Counted from the first letter of the stretch, positions 1 through 9,533 are shown. The stretch is 64,000 nt of DNA from Nitrosarchaeum koreense MY1 (GCF_000220175.1 NZ_AFPU01000001.1:248001-312000); one strand, 5' to 3'. The notes: generated from the sequence alone by a model not told the origin. Numbers and translations are program-made.

Positions 1-2793
1 CTTTCTGAAACTGATGGTTTTGCAGTCCCAGGCAACAATGGTCTATCTGGTTTTACAAATGGCGTTTCATCATTTAATCAGTGTACTGGAACACTAACAA
101 GCTCTACTAATCTTAACAATGTTGTAAGAAATCCACAGTCAATTAACACCAACTCCAATATTCCAACTGGTCAAATTGGATTGGATTCTGATGCATGGCC
201 TTTAATTCAACTCTTCTCTTTTAGTGATGTCCAAATTCAATACAATGCCGGTGGAAACCCACAAAGTGTTTATCTTGAATACGACGAAAGTTCAAACATC
301 TCTCTAACACTTGATAGATCAATATATCCTCAGAATTCACAAGTTTTTCTAACTGTAAATGATTTTCAATTAAATCAAGATCCAACAGATGAAGATTCAT
401 GGACATTTAATGTTAATTCCCCCCTTGCTACTTTTTACCAAGCATTTGATACTTCGGGTTCAAATTCTGCAAATGGTACTTCTGGATTAGTGAATTTGAA
501 CACTAATCTCTCAAATTTGGGTTTTAAAAATAATGGACAACTTTCAATTAATTTGGGAAATATAATGGAATTAACATCAAATGATAAGCAGCCTAGTACT
601 TTTGTTGATGATGATATCCCCGGAAATCAATTTTCCAAAATTGTTACTTTAGTAGAAAATGGTCCAAACTCTGGAATCTTTGATAGTGTTGATAATGGTG
701 ATGAATCTGTTGTTAGAATTCTTGCTGACGCCCCAAGAGGTCAAAGTGGGCAAATAGACTATAATCAAAAATCTACTTCTGTTCTTACAGGTTCTTCAAC
801 ATCTTCAATTTCAATAAAATCTACCTTGACTGTTGGAGAAGGTACTAAATCACTTACACCAGGCAAAAAATTTCCTGTAACTTTAATAGATTCTGATCAA
901 AATATCAACTCTGCAAGTAGAGATCATTTAGATATTTTTAGAGATTCATCTTTAATTCCTACCTTAAAGATTGGAAATCCAACAACTCTTGGCAATGCAA
1001 ATGATGTACAGTTTCATTCTTCTGCCACCGCATTAAATGCCGGTGATACATCTAACTCGTCAATACCTGACAAAAACTCTGCAAGATTGTTCATTGATAC
1101 GTCAAATGTGGCAATTCCAACTTTTAAACAACTATCATTGAATCTTGGTGTTTCTGCATCAATCTTACAATCGCTTTTCATAGATTCATCTATTTCAAAT
1201 AACGATGGTACTAACTGGATAAATTACGATCTTAGATCTTTTGAAAATGATTTTGGAATCACAGATTTTACAGATACGTCAATCACTCTATCTTTTGGAA
1301 CTTTGGGTTCTTTACCAATAACTATAGTTGATTCTGGTGATCTGTCTTCATCCCATGGACTTGTTCAATTAGATGATGCCGATATTCAGCAACTATCTAC
1401 TAGGAGTGGAATTGTATATCTTGTAATAAATTTTGATTCAAGTAATAACACTCCCACAGTTGGAAGTATTTCTGCAGAAAAAAATAAACAACCGATAGTT
1501 TTTGATTTCTTTTCGTTTGGGTTATCCAATAACAATGATATCAATAATGCCATTTACAGATTTGAATTAGAAGAGACAAGTGATAACTCTTCAAAATTTG
1601 TTGGTACTCTTGAATATGCTGTAGCTAATCAACTCAACATTTTAGATCCTAATTTCATTAAAACATTAAGAACAATAGATGATGAAATAAAATTTATTGT
1701 GACTAATAGATTGATTGATGAACAAGGAATTGCCATATCTTATTCTGATTTAGATAAAGTTGGAGTAATTACAACGACTTCTACTAAATCTGATATTTCT
1801 ACCAATTCGGGTACTATCTCTTCTGGTTCAAGTACATATCGATTTGGTCAACCTGTGACAATTACCCTCAGAGACTCTGATCTTAATTTGAAAAGTGATG
1901 TTGTTGATATTTATCTAGTAAATAATGATCCAAATTCTCAAAATGTGGATACAGTTGGTAATTCAGGAAATATTTTGTTAGAAATTTTACTAAAAGATAT
2001 TCGTTACAAACGATGTATTGTTAATGGAGTTGAGTATGGAGGACTTGCTTCTACTGGTTTTACATTAGTTGAGACTGGACCTAGTACTGGTGTATTTGAA
2101 GGAACGTTCAAGATGCCATCTCAAATTTGTGATAAGGCTGGAACAAAACTAATTTCAACAGCAGGAGGAAGTCTTGATGCAAAATATTATGACTCTAGAG
2201 ATGCTTCTGGTAATTCAAACATATTTCACTTGTTAAATCCTAAATCAACAGCACAATTTTCTACTTTACCTCAATTAAGTACTGATAAAATTACAATTCC
2301 CTCATCTGGTTCTTCTGAAGAAATAATCTTGTCTGGTAGTATTGGTAATCATAAAAGAGGAATTCCATTAAATATCTCATTAATACGTCCAGATGGAGAA
2401 GTTCAAAACTTTGCTGCAGTGATATCTGATAGTGGAAACTATCGTGCTGCATTTTCAATCAATCAAAATTCTTTATCAGGTGTTTATAAAATTCAGTTAT
2501 TACATAATGGTATTAACGTTGGATTAGTTTCGTTTACTGCTTCACATGATATGCCTGCTTGGATTAAAAACAATGTGAAACAATGGTCTTCTAATTCTGA
2601 AATTATTGATGGATTAAAACAAATGATTAAAGAAAAAATAATCAATTCTCCAAAAGAATATCAAAATTCTGAAAGAATGGTTCCTGATTGGATTCAAAAT
2701 AATGCCAAATGGTGGTATAATGGACAAATTTCCGATGACGACTTTATAAAATCACTTCAATACTTGGTCAATAAAGGTATAATTCGAGTATAA
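1..2793 (+). CDS. S-layer-like secreted surface protein, 5'-truncated by window edge
   Basis: The reading frame is open from base 1, so the start and any signal peptide lie outside the window. The visible ~930 residues are Ser/Thr/Asn/Asp-rich, with no cysteine-rich or enzymatic motif. Repeated modules of the kind 'xxGxxVTLxDSDxNxxS' followed by 'VExGPxSGxF' occur at least twice (around nt 850-960 and 1840-2110). The same module recurs in the protein at 24205. The C-terminus carries two short copies of a P-x-W-I-K/Q-N-N...W motif (nt ~2550 and ~2680) ending in a 'YLVNKGIIRV'-type tail, which I know from other thaumarchaeal extracellular proteins. Inferred role: cell-surface or S-layer-associated structural protein. 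It could also be an adhesin; no enzyme activity is suggested. Confidence 0.75.
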   Translation, partial: LSETDGFAVPGNNGLSGFTNGVSSFNQCTGTLTSSTNLNNVVRNPQSINTNSNIPTGQIGLDSDAWPLIQLFSFSDVQIQYNAGGNPQSVYLEYDESSNISLTLDRSIYPQNSQVFLTVNDFQLNQDPTDEDSWTFNVNSPLATFYQAFDTSGSNSANGTSGLVNLNTNLSNLGFKNNGQLSINLGNIMELTSNDKQPSTFVDDDIPGNQFSKIVTLVENGPNSGIFDSVDNGDESVVRILADAPRGQSGQIDYNQKSTSVLTGSSTSSISIKSTLTVGEGTKSLTPGKKFPVTLIDSDQNINSASRDHLDIFRDSSLIPTLKIGNPTTLGNANDVQFHSSATALNAGDTSNSSIPDKNSARLFIDTSNVAIPTFKQLSLNLGVSASILQSLFIDSSISNNDGTNWINYDLRSFENDFGITDFTDTSITLSFGTLGSLPITIVDSGDLSSSHGLVQLDDADIQQLSTRSGIVYLVINFDSSNNTPTVGSISAEKNKQPIVFDFFSFGLSNNNDINNAIYRFELEETSDNSSKFVGTLEYAVANQLNILDPNFIKTLRTIDDEIKFIVTNRLIDEQGIAISYSDLDKVGVITTTSTKSDISTNSGTISSGSSTYRFGQPVTITLRDSDLNLKSDVVDIYLVNNDPNSQNVDTVGNSGNILLEILLKDIRYKRCIVNGVEYGGLASTGFTLVETGPSTGVFEGTFKMPSQICDKAGTKLISTAGGSLDAKYYDSRDASGNSNIFHLLNPKSTAQFSTLPQLSTDKITIPSSGSSEEIILSGSIGNHKRGIPLNISLIRPDGEVQNFAAVISDSGNYRAAFSINQNSLSGVYKIQLLHNGINVGLVSFTASHDMPAWIKNNVKQWSSNSEIIDGLKQMIKEKIINSPKEYQNSERMVPDWIQNNAKWWYNGQISDDDFIKSLQYLVNKGIIRV

Positions 2794-2820
2794 TCAGGTC
2801 AATTTTTCTTTCATTGAATA

Positions 2821-2830
2821 CATAAATACC
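2821..2830 (+). promoter_or_regulatory. TATA box for the CFI-box protein gene
   Basis: CATAAATACC is centred about 24 nt upstream of the ATG at 2848, the spacing expected for a leaderless archaeal transcript. Confidence 0.5.
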
Positions 2831-2847
2831 CTCATGCCTGATTCAAA

Positions 2848-4023
2848 ATGAAAATGAAGCTCGTGGGTTTCCTAGTATTATTATCAATTTCTCTATTATC
2901 CTATGGATTTATTGGAAATGCATCTGCTCAAAGTGTAGAATGTGGGGATAATCAAATAGAACAAAATGGTGTTTGTCAGGATATTACCTGTGGCCCTAAT
3001 CAAATATGGCAAAATAATGAATGCCAAGATGTTGTAACAGGCCCAAAAAATAATCTTAACTTAAAGACTGATCTTAACATTTACGGACAAGGCGGAATCG
3101 TAGTCATCAGCGGTCTGATTAACAATATTGAAAATCTTGGTTCTGGTGATGTCTCCATTATTGTTAGAGCACCAGATAACAATATCGTTACAATTGCCCA
3201 AGTTCATCCTAATACAGATGGTTCTTTTCAAACAACTGTAAAAGCTGATGGTCCACAATTCAAAGCACCAGGCGACTACAAAGTCTTTGCAAATTTTTCT
3301 GGATTAAAATCTGAAATTAAATTCAAATTTACTGGAGGAGATGGTGGTATCATCTCAGGTGGTGATAACAACCCAATTACATGTCCAACAGGTCAAAAAT
3401 TAGTTAATGGAAAATGTGTTGTTGAAGAAATTACATGTCCAACAGGTCAAAAATTAGTTAATGGAAAATGTGTTGATGATGTACCAGAACCAATACAATG
3501 TCCTCCTGGTGAAGAATTAATGAATGGAAAATGTATTGTTCCAGAACCAGTAGAAGAAGAACCACCAGTATGTGGTAAAGGAACAGAATTGGTAAACGGT
3601 GTATGTCAAGTGATTAAAGTCGATGATGATAAAAAATCAGGTGGCGCATGTTTGATTGCTACTGCAGCATATGGAACTGAATTAGCACCCCAAGTACAAT
3701 TCCTAAGAGAGATTAGAGATAATACTGTAATGAGCACTTCATCTGGAATGGCATTTATGAGTGGATTTAACCAAATCTATTATTCATTCTCACCAACAAT
3801 TGCTGATCTAGAAAGAGAGCATCCATTGTTCCAAGAAGCAGTAAGAGCATTTATCACTCCAATGATATCTACTCTCTCAATTATGACACTAGCTGAAGAT
3901 GGCTCTGATGCGCAAGTGTTAGGATTGGGACTCTCTGTTATTGCTTTGAACTTGGGAATGTACATTGCAGCACCAACAGTGATTGGTTTCAAAGTTCACA
4001 AACATTTGAAATCTAGAAAATAA
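2848..4023 (+). CDS. Secreted CFI-box C-terminal domain protein with Cys-rich repeats
   Basis: An N-terminal signal peptide (residues ~1-28, ending ASAQ) is followed by two short Cys pairs (CG/GVCQ type). Next comes an Ig/macroglobulin-like beta domain (~70-165) of the type shared with the PEFG proteins at 12780-16331. Three or four repeats of the form C-P-x-G-x-x-L-x-N-G-K-C follow (~175-255). The C-terminal domain starts at 'CLIATAAYGTE', the CFI-box signature of a widespread secreted-protein C-terminal domain, and ends with a hydrophobic segment and a basic KHLKSRK tail that suggest membrane anchoring. Function unknown; paired cysteines suggest disulfides or metal binding. Two of the Cys repeats are a 54-nt near-perfect tandem duplication (3375-3482). 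Confidence 0.8.
   Translation: MKMKLVGFLVLLSISLLSYGFIGNASAQSVECGDNQIEQNGVCQDITCGPNQIWQNNECQDVVTGPKNNLNLKTDLNIYGQGGIVVISGLINNIENLGSGDVSIIVRAPDNNIVTIAQVHPNTDGSFQTTVKADGPQFKAPGDYKVFANFSGLKSEIKFKFTGGDGGIISGGDNNPITCPTGQKLVNGKCVVEEITCPTGQKLVNGKCVDDVPEPIQCPPGEELMNGKCIVPEPVEEEPPVCGKGTELVNGVCQVIKVDDDKKSGGACLIATAAYGTELAPQVQFLREIRDNTVMSTSSGMAFMSGFNQIYYSFSPTIADLEREHPLFQEAVRAFITPMISTLSIMTLAEDGSDAQVLGLGLSVIALNLGMYIAAPTVIGFKVHKHLKSRK
3375..3482 (+). repeat. 54-nt tandem duplication inside the CFI-box gene
   Basis: Two adjacent 54-nt units encode the same C-P-T-G-Q-K-L-V-N-G-K-C segment and are nearly identical at the DNA level, diverging only at the 3' end of each unit. Confidence 0.75.
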
Positions 4024-4127
4024 CCTAAATTTTTTTGATAACTTTTATCTTTAATTCAGAAACGATAAAACGTTCTTAATGTTTTTTATATGGTAAATCT
4101 GACCCATGCTGAGATAGGGAAAGAAGA

Positions 4128-5438
4128 TTGAACAATTATACAATTTTATTCGGTTTTATGCTGCTTATCATTTTATCACCCAACAGCATTTTTGCACAAT
4201 CCTCAGACACTGACAGTGACGGTATTCCAGATTCTTCAGACTCCTGTCCTACTGATCCTGAAACTATTAACGGATTTCAAGATTCAGACGGTTGTCCAGA
4301 TGTGGTTCCTCCAACTGACACTGACAGTGACGGTATTCAAGATTCTTCAGACTCTTGTCCTACTGATCCTGAAACTATTAACGGATTTCAAGATTCAGAC
4401 GGTTGTCCAGATGTAGCCCAACCAACTGACACTGACAGTGACGGTATTCCAGATTCTTCAGACTCTTGTCCTACTGATCCTGAAACTATTAACGGATTTC
4501 AAGATTCAGACGGTTGTCCAGATGTAGCCCAACCAACTGACACTGACAGTGACGGTATTCCAGATTCTTCAGACTCTTGTCCTACACAAGATGAGACAGT
4601 TAACGGATTTGAAGATTTAGACGGTTGTCCAGATGTAGTTCCTCCAACTGACACTGACAGTGACGGTATTCCAGATTCTTCAGACTCTTGTCCTACACAA
4701 GATGAGACAGTTAACGGATTTGAAGATTCAGACGGTTGTCCAGATGTGGTTCCTCCAAAAGATACTGATAATGATGGAATTGATGATAAGATAGATCAAT
4801 GTCCTACCCAAGCTGAAACATTTAATGGGATTGAAGATTCAGACGGTTGTCCCGATGTAACAGCGCCAAAAGATACTGATAATGATGGAATTGATAATAA
4901 GATAGATCAATGTCCTACCCAAGCTGAAACATTTAATGGGATTGAAGATTCAGACGGTTGTCCCGATGTAACTACACTTCAAGACTCTGATAAAGATGGA
5001 ATTGTAAATTCTGCAGATCTTTGTCCACGTTCTCCTGAAACATTTAACGGATTTCAAGATTCAGACGGTTGCCCAGATGTAGCCCAACCAACTGACACTG
5101 ACAGTGACGGTATTCCAGATTCTATTGATTCTTGCCCAACTCAAGCTGAAACTATTAACGGATTTCAAGATTCAGACGGTTGCCCAGATGTAGCCCAACC
5201 AACTGACACTGACAGTGACGGTATTCCAGATTCTATTGATTCTTGCCCAACTCAAGCTGAAACTATTAACGGATTTCAAGATTCAGACGGTTGCCCTGAC
5301 ATCATTCCAACAACTGATTCCACTCCAATTTCTGAATCTGAAGATGATAACTCTCTATTGCAATGGACTGCTGTAATTGCTTCTGTTATTACTGCTGTAG
5401 GTGCAATTGGAGCTGCAAAATTAAGAAAATCATCTTAA
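4128..5438 (+). CDS. Secreted thrombospondin type 3 repeat (calcium-binding) protein
   Basis: A TTG start gives a signal peptide (residues 1-24, ending IFAQ). Residues 26-395 are ten 37-residue repeats of the form T-D-T-D-S-D-G-I-x-D-x-x-D-x-C-P-T...N-G-F-x-D-S-D-G-C-P-D, the Asp-rich thrombospondin type 3 pattern. Each repeat has two cysteines and several acidic Ca-binding loops. A serine/acidic linker, one membrane helix (~410-430) and a short basic tail follow, so the protein is probably anchored with its repeats outside the cell. Likely a calcium-stabilised spacer or adhesin at the surface. Repeats 1-5 and 9-10 are close to identical in DNA while 6-8 differ, which indicates internal duplication. 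Confidence 0.85.
   Translation: MNNYTILFGFMLLIILSPNSIFAQSSDTDSDGIPDSSDSCPTDPETINGFQDSDGCPDVVPPTDTDSDGIQDSSDSCPTDPETINGFQDSDGCPDVAQPTDTDSDGIPDSSDSCPTDPETINGFQDSDGCPDVAQPTDTDSDGIPDSSDSCPTQDETVNGFEDLDGCPDVVPPTDTDSDGIPDSSDSCPTQDETVNGFEDSDGCPDVVPPKDTDNDGIDDKIDQCPTQAETFNGIEDSDGCPDVTAPKDTDNDGIDNKIDQCPTQAETFNGIEDSDGCPDVTTLQDSDKDGIVNSADLCPRSPETFNGFQDSDGCPDVAQPTDTDSDGIPDSIDSCPTQAETINGFQDSDGCPDVAQPTDTDSDGIPDSIDSCPTQAETINGFQDSDGCPDIIPTTDSTPISESEDDNSLLQWTAVIASVITAVGAIGAAKLRKSS
4203..5312 (+). repeat. Ten tandem 111-nt repeats (TSP3 units)
   Basis: The 111-nt period is seen by aligning successive copies of 'gacactgacagtgac' (4206, 4317, 4428...). Several copies are nearly identical over the full unit. Confidence 0.85.
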
Positions 5439-5536
5439 TTTCAAGTTTGTAATTAAACCAAACATTTAATGCCAAAAATTATTTTTATGATAATAATTGG
5501 TTTGCACGCCAACAATCCAGAAGGAATCATTCAAAA

Positions 5537-5719
5537 ATGGTTCTTTCTGGAATTTTAACGAGGTTTGAATTTTTGTTATCTGAAGGATTACTTAATTTCT
5601 CTTTATACACTATTGAAATTGGACAAATAGCATTTGTTACTGCTGTAATAGTACTATCTGTAGCTGTATGTGTTAAAATTATTAAAAATAAAAAAACAAA
5701 AAATCATAATAAATTCTAA
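5537..5719 (+). CDS. Small single-pass membrane protein, unknown
   Basis: A 60-residue protein with one long hydrophobic helix (about residues 28-49) and a strongly basic Lys/Asn C-terminus, predicted inside the cell. The start is ATG. An AT-rich promoter-like stretch precedes it. I recognise no family. It sits alone between the TSP3 gene and the next unknown gene. Confidence 0.5.
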   Translation: MVLSGILTRFEFLLSEGLLNFSLYTIEIGQIAFVTAVIVLSVAVCVKIIKNKKTKNHNKF

Positions 5720-5787
5720 AAATCAAAACATTTTTCTATAATTTTCTTAACTATTACTCTAAGTTATTATATTCAAACAAACTCTAG

Positions 5788-6117
5788 ATGTTTATGCATA
5801 TCGAGTATGAAGAATTTGATTCAATTGAGGATATTTTCTTGTATATGGCAGCTGCTGCACCACCCATGAAAAATACTATGCCTATTAATTCGTATAAAGG
5901 ATTTATCATGGCATTCATTCCACTTAGTCCTTCAAGCGGCGATTCTTATCTTATGATTTATGCTAAAGGTACTCTTGAAACAGGCATTTATGAATTTGAT
6001 ATTAATTCAAAATCTTTCAAAAAAGTAAGTGCAATTGAAAGAGCTGATAAAAATTACTTTATTTCTTTAACCCCAAAAAGAAATACTATCGCAGATGAAG
6101 CAATTAAAAATCTATAA
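5788..6117 (+). CDS. Hypothetical protein, 109 aa
   Basis: A soluble, mixed alpha/beta-looking protein with no signal peptide and no recognised motif; it starts MFMHIEYEEF (a second ATG two codons later is equally possible). An AT-rich stretch with TATA-like sequence lies ~25 nt upstream. Its 3' end overlaps the convergent radical SAM gene by 6 nt. Codon use looks like that of its neighbours, so I consider it real, but its function is unknown. Confidence 0.55.
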   Translation: MFMHIEYEEFDSIEDIFLYMAAAAPPMKNTMPINSYKGFIMAFIPLSPSSGDSYLMIYAKGTLETGIYEFDINSKSFKKVSAIERADKNYFISLTPKRNTIADEAIKNL

Positions 6118-7698
6118 TTTTTTTGTTTGAATCTTTGGAGCAGTCACAGATCTACTTCTTGCATATTTATCAATAATTTCATCTGGAGTTCTTCCATTGA
6201 ATAGATCTTTACATAATCCTCTTAGATATCTCATTATTGCCCATGTGCCTGCTTTTAGAATTCCATACATGAATACTTTCATTGGTGGACCATATGTCTT
6301 ATTTCTAAGAATAATTGGAATAATATCATTAATTACACGAAGATTATTTTCCCAACATTTCCAAAATAATGTAAACTGAGCCTCATTCAAATTTCCAAAA
6401 TGCATAGAATTCTTTTCACTAAAGTCTTGATAAAGCAATGGAGCAACCAATCCTCTGAAATTCATTTCTCTAAAGTCACTCATCATATCAATAGTATATT
6501 GTACATCATCTGGTGTTTCATCTGGCCATCCTATGATGATTGTAGCAGCTGGGAACCAATGATTGTCATTCAAAATTTTTGCTCCTTCTCTTACCACACT
6601 ACCCCATTCTTCAGGAGCAAATGGTCTTGTTTTCACACCTAGATGTTTTTTTACCATGTTTGGTGCGACTGTCTCAATTCCTAAATTTGTTGCAAGCCAC
6701 CTACCAGTTTCATCTTGTTTGTTAATCTTTGAAATTTGTCGCATTAGCTCTGGATCGGCAGCAACTGCTGAGAAAGTCATATGTGTAGTTCCTATAAAAT
6801 TGGCTCCTAGTCCTTTAAGTCCTTTCCAAAGTTCTGTTATGGCATCTCTATTTGGAATAAAGTCTCTATTATCACATCCATAAAGTAACATCTCATCAGA
6901 ATGGAGCCATACTGAGTCAAATCCGTAATCTAAATTGATCTTTGCTTCATATTGTAGTCTTTCTAATGGTAAATCTTTCTTTGATCTTTTATTTACATCG
7001 CAAAAATCACACCCTCTACCACATCCTCTCATTGCTTCAATGAGTGAGTTTATTGTTGGTCCTTCAATAACTGGAATGTTTTGTATATTTTTTACAAAAC
7101 AATGCATTAATTCTGGAGCATCGCCTTTTTCTAAATCATGAAATAAATCTAAAGCTAGTTCATCAGCTTCCCCTACGACTACAGTATCTATTCCATGAAT
7201 TTGCATTCTATCTGATTTTGCAAGTTCCCATGCACCATTTCCGCCAACCACTACATGAAAATCGTATTTCTTTTTTAATTGAATAATATTTGCACACATT
7301 TTTTTGAATTTCATAGCAACATAAGATAATTTTTCAGGTGACATTGTTGTTGTAACTGGCGCCATTCCCAAAGGATCCATCACATTGATTCCAACTACCT
7401 TGGTATCTGGTCCAATTGATTTTTCTAACATCTCTGGATTTGCAATAAAAACTTCATCGCGTTTGTATCCTTGAAGTAATGCACTTTCAACTCTTCTTAA
7501 TCCAACTTGAGCAACCTTTGATTCTCCTGTAATTGGATCTGTTTCAACTGGAGGACAGAAAACTTTGTCAAACACCCATTCTGGAAGAACTTCATATGGT
7601 CCACAGGCAATAAATCCATAAAGAAAATTTCCTCTATAGTTTGTCATTAAGCTGCGATCAGCAGTTAGAACAATTCGTTTTCCAGCCAATATTAACAA
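6112..7698 (-). CDS. B12-binding-type radical SAM protein
   Basis: A radical S-adenosylmethionine enzyme of 528 residues. The [4Fe-4S] motif is C226-x3-C230-x2-C233 (CGRGCDFC). The region before it (about 95-190) has the alpha/beta layout of a cobalamin-binding domain, including VVGGNGAW and VVVGEADE. After the cluster motif come 'LHSDEML', 'NLGIETVAP' and 'IIIGWPDET', typical of the radical SAM barrel. The start is TTG with a TATA box upstream. Known: this architecture includes methyltransferases and the lipid ring-forming enzymes GrsA/GrsB of GDGT-making archaea. Inferred: a membrane-lipid role is possible but unproven. Confidence 0.8.
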   Translation of the reverse strand: MLILAGKRIVLTADRSLMTNYRGNFLYGFIACGPYEVLPEWVFDKVFCPPVETDPITGESKVAQVGLRRVESALLQGYKRDEVFIANPEMLEKSIGPDTKVVGINVMDPLGMAPVTTTMSPEKLSYVAMKFKKMCANIIQLKKKYDFHVVVGGNGAWELAKSDRMQIHGIDTVVVGEADELALDLFHDLEKGDAPELMHCFVKNIQNIPVIEGPTINSLIEAMRGCGRGCDFCDVNKRSKKDLPLERLQYEAKINLDYGFDSVWLHSDEMLLYGCDNRDFIPNRDAITELWKGLKGLGANFIGTTHMTFSAVAADPELMRQISKINKQDETGRWLATNLGIETVAPNMVKKHLGVKTRPFAPEEWGSVVREGAKILNDNHWFPAATIIIGWPDETPDDVQYTIDMMSDFREMNFRGLVAPLLYQDFSEKNSMHFGNLNEAQFTLFWKCWENNLRVINDIIPIILRNKTYGPPMKVFMYGILKAGTWAIMRYLRGLCKDLFNGRTPDEIIDKYARSRSVTAPKIQTKKL

Positions 7699-7713
7699 GA
7701 TTCGTTCTAGTAT

Positions 7714-7723
7714 GGTATATATG
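7714..7723 (-). promoter_or_regulatory. TATA box for the radical SAM gene
   Basis: On the minus strand CATATATACC is centred ~20 nt before the TTG start, consistent with a leaderless transcript. Confidence 0.5.
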
Positions 7724-7772
7724 ATTTACGAGGTAAATTTGCCAATAATTTTCTATAATTTCTCAATTAGTG

Positions 7773-8555
7773 TTACTTTGTACTGTTTTTTTGTATTGCC
7801 CTATTTGCTATATTTGCAGATATTGCACCAGCAGCAATACCGTTGTCTATATTGACTACTGATAATCCTAACGAACAGCTTTGTAACATTGAAGCCAGTG
7901 CAGCAATGCCTTTTCCACCATACCCGTATCCTACAGAAGTCGGTATTCCAATTACTGGAATATCTACCATCGATGAAACTAAAGTAGCTAGTGCTCCTTC
8001 CATTCCTGCAACTACAATTATACAATCTACTTCTTCATTTACCATTTCTTTTAAAATTGGAAATATTCTTTGAATTCCAGCAACCCCGACATCATAGCTT
8101 GTAATACATTTACAATTCATTGCCTCACACATTAATCTGGCTTCTTCAGCAACTCCTATGTCTGATGTTCCAGCTGCCAATATGCCTACTTTTCCACCTT
8201 TGAATTCAATTGGTTTTTTAAAAAGTACTATAGTCGATGAATTTTTTCCAGTTTTAATTTTCATTTTTAATTTTTTTGCAAATGCTAAGATTTTTGAATA
8301 ATCTTCTTTTTTGATTCTTGAAACTACTACTGAATTAGTTTTCTCTAGTGTTTTTTGAATGATTTTTTCAATTTCATCTATTCTTTTACTTTCTGCAAAA
8401 ATTACTTCTGGTATTCCTTTACGTTTTCTTCTGTTAATATCGATTTTAGCAATACCTTCTATTTCCTCAATTGAATATAGTGATAATAGTTTTTTTGCTT
8501 TATCTAATGAAATTTTTCCTTTTTCCAATGATTTTAAAATTTCATGAATTTCCAA
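7773..8555 (-). CDS. larB: LarB, nickel-pincer nucleotide cofactor synthase (carboxylase/hydrolase)
   Basis: LarB carboxylates the pyridinium ring of nicotinic acid adenine dinucleotide and hydrolyses it to P2CMN, the first step of nickel-pincer nucleotide synthesis. The PurE-like C-terminal domain (from ~121) shows GILAAGTSDIGVAEEA, VGVAGIQR, GMEGALATLV, PTSVGYG and 'SCSLGLSVVNIDNG'; C227 is in the position of the catalytic cysteine. The length (260) is usual for the family. It is downstream of mdh (33 nt gap) on the same strand, while larC and larE lie just beyond on the other strand. The ATG start at 8555 gives a natural MEIHEIL N-terminus. Confidence 0.92.
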   Translation of the reverse strand: MEIHEILKSLEKGKISLDKAKKLLSLYSIEEIEGIAKIDINRRKRKGIPEVIFAESKRIDEIEKIIQKTLEKTNSVVVSRIKKEDYSKILAFAKKLKMKIKTGKNSSTIVLFKKPIEFKGGKVGILAAGTSDIGVAEEARLMCEAMNCKCITSYDVGVAGIQRIFPILKEMVNEEVDCIIVVAGMEGALATLVSSMVDIPVIGIPTSVGYGYGGKGIAALASMLQSCSLGLSVVNIDNGIAAGAISANIANRAIQKNSTK

Positions 8556-8588
8556 TAATGTTTCATCTATGTTTGAATAAAAAAATGC

Positions 8589-9503
8589 TTAGATCTGTAT
8601 GCCTGAAATTGCACTTTTAACATTTTGTATCCCTGCATCAAATAATTGTTTTTCTTCAGCATTTAGGTCAAGTTCAATTATTTTTTCAACACCTTTCTTC
8701 CCAATTACTGCAGGAACCCCAATTGTGACATCTGAATGACCGTACTCTCCATCTAGATATGTTGCAACTGGTATCACTTGCTTTCTATCTCTAACAACAG
8801 CTTCAATCATTGCAGAAATTGCATTTCCAGGTGCATGTACTGTTGCACCTTTTAACTCAATAACCTTAGCTGCAACCTGTTTTGTATTTTGTACAAGTTC
8901 ATCTAGTTTTTGTTTTGGCAGAAATGAAGAAAGTGGAATTCCAGACACTGATGAGAATCTTGGCAATGGTAACATGTTTTCACCATGCTCTCCAATTACA
9001 AGTGCTCTGATAGAATCACGTGAATGTCCTGTGGCTTCATGAATAAATTGTCTAAATCTGGATAAATCTAACATTCCACCCATTCCAAAAACCCTACTTC
9101 TATCAAATCCTGATACCTTGTAAGTAATGTATGCCATTGGATCAAGTGGGTTTGTAACAGGAATTATCATAGAGTCATTTGCATATTTTTTGATATTTTC
9201 TACAACACTTTTTACAATGGTTGCATTAATTTTTAATAAATCCATTCTTGTCATTCCTGGTTTTCTTCCAGAACCTGCTACAACGACTATTATCTTAGAA
9301 CCTTTCATATCTTCAAAATTGCTTGAACCCTTTACTTCTACATCTATTCCCTGTTCTGATAACATGTGATTGATATCCATTGCTTCACCTTGTGGTAATC
9401 CTTCTGCCACATCAAGTAAGAGTATTTGATCATCTAATCGCTTTAGTGCTGAAAACAGTGCTGCATCTCCACCAACTTTTCCTGAACCTATTATTGTAAT
9501 CAT
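8589..9503 (-). CDS. mdh: Malate dehydrogenase, NAD-type LDH/MDH family
   Basis: Oxidises malate to oxaloacetate in central carbon metabolism. Rossmann motif GSGKVGG (residues 6-12); D31 at the end of beta-2 favours NAD. Substrate arginines R80 and R86 in GRKPGMTR indicate malate rather than lactate. N118 (VTNPLD), the LDLSRFR arginine and catalytic H173 (GEHGEN) are all present. 304 residues, normal for the family. It is the first gene of an mdh-larB pair, divergent from larC, which is unusual company for mdh and the basis for one of the findings. Confidence 0.93.
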   Translation of the reverse strand: MITIIGSGKVGGDAALFSALKRLDDQILLLDVAEGLPQGEAMDINHMLSEQGIDVEVKGSSNFEDMKGSKIIVVVAGSGRKPGMTRMDLLKINATIVKSVVENIKKYANDSMIIPVTNPLDPMAYITYKVSGFDRSRVFGMGGMLDLSRFRQFIHEATGHSRDSIRALVIGEHGENMLPLPRFSSVSGIPLSSFLPKQKLDELVQNTKQVAAKVIELKGATVHAPGNAISAMIEAVVRDRKQVIPVATYLDGEYGHSDVTIGVPAVIGKKGVEKIIELDLNAEEKQLFDAGIQNVKSAISGIQI

Positions 9504-9521
9504 GAAAGAAGCTGAAAATTT

Positions 9522-9533
9522 TCAATAATTAAA
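9522..9533 (-). promoter_or_regulatory. TATA box for mdh-larB
   Basis: Minus-strand ATTTAATTATT is centred about 24 nt upstream of the mdh ATG; a leaderless arrangement. Confidence 0.45.

Noticed and set aside
4192-4416. Long alternative frame over the TSP3 repeats
   Set aside because: Created by the repeat period; Leu/Thr-rich, and the other frame has clear domain structure.
4203-5312. CRISPR array
   Set aside because: Repeats are contiguous with no spacers, in one frame and encode TSP3 units.
9127-9369. Plus-strand frame inside mdh
   Set aside because: Antisense shadow of a well-conserved gene.
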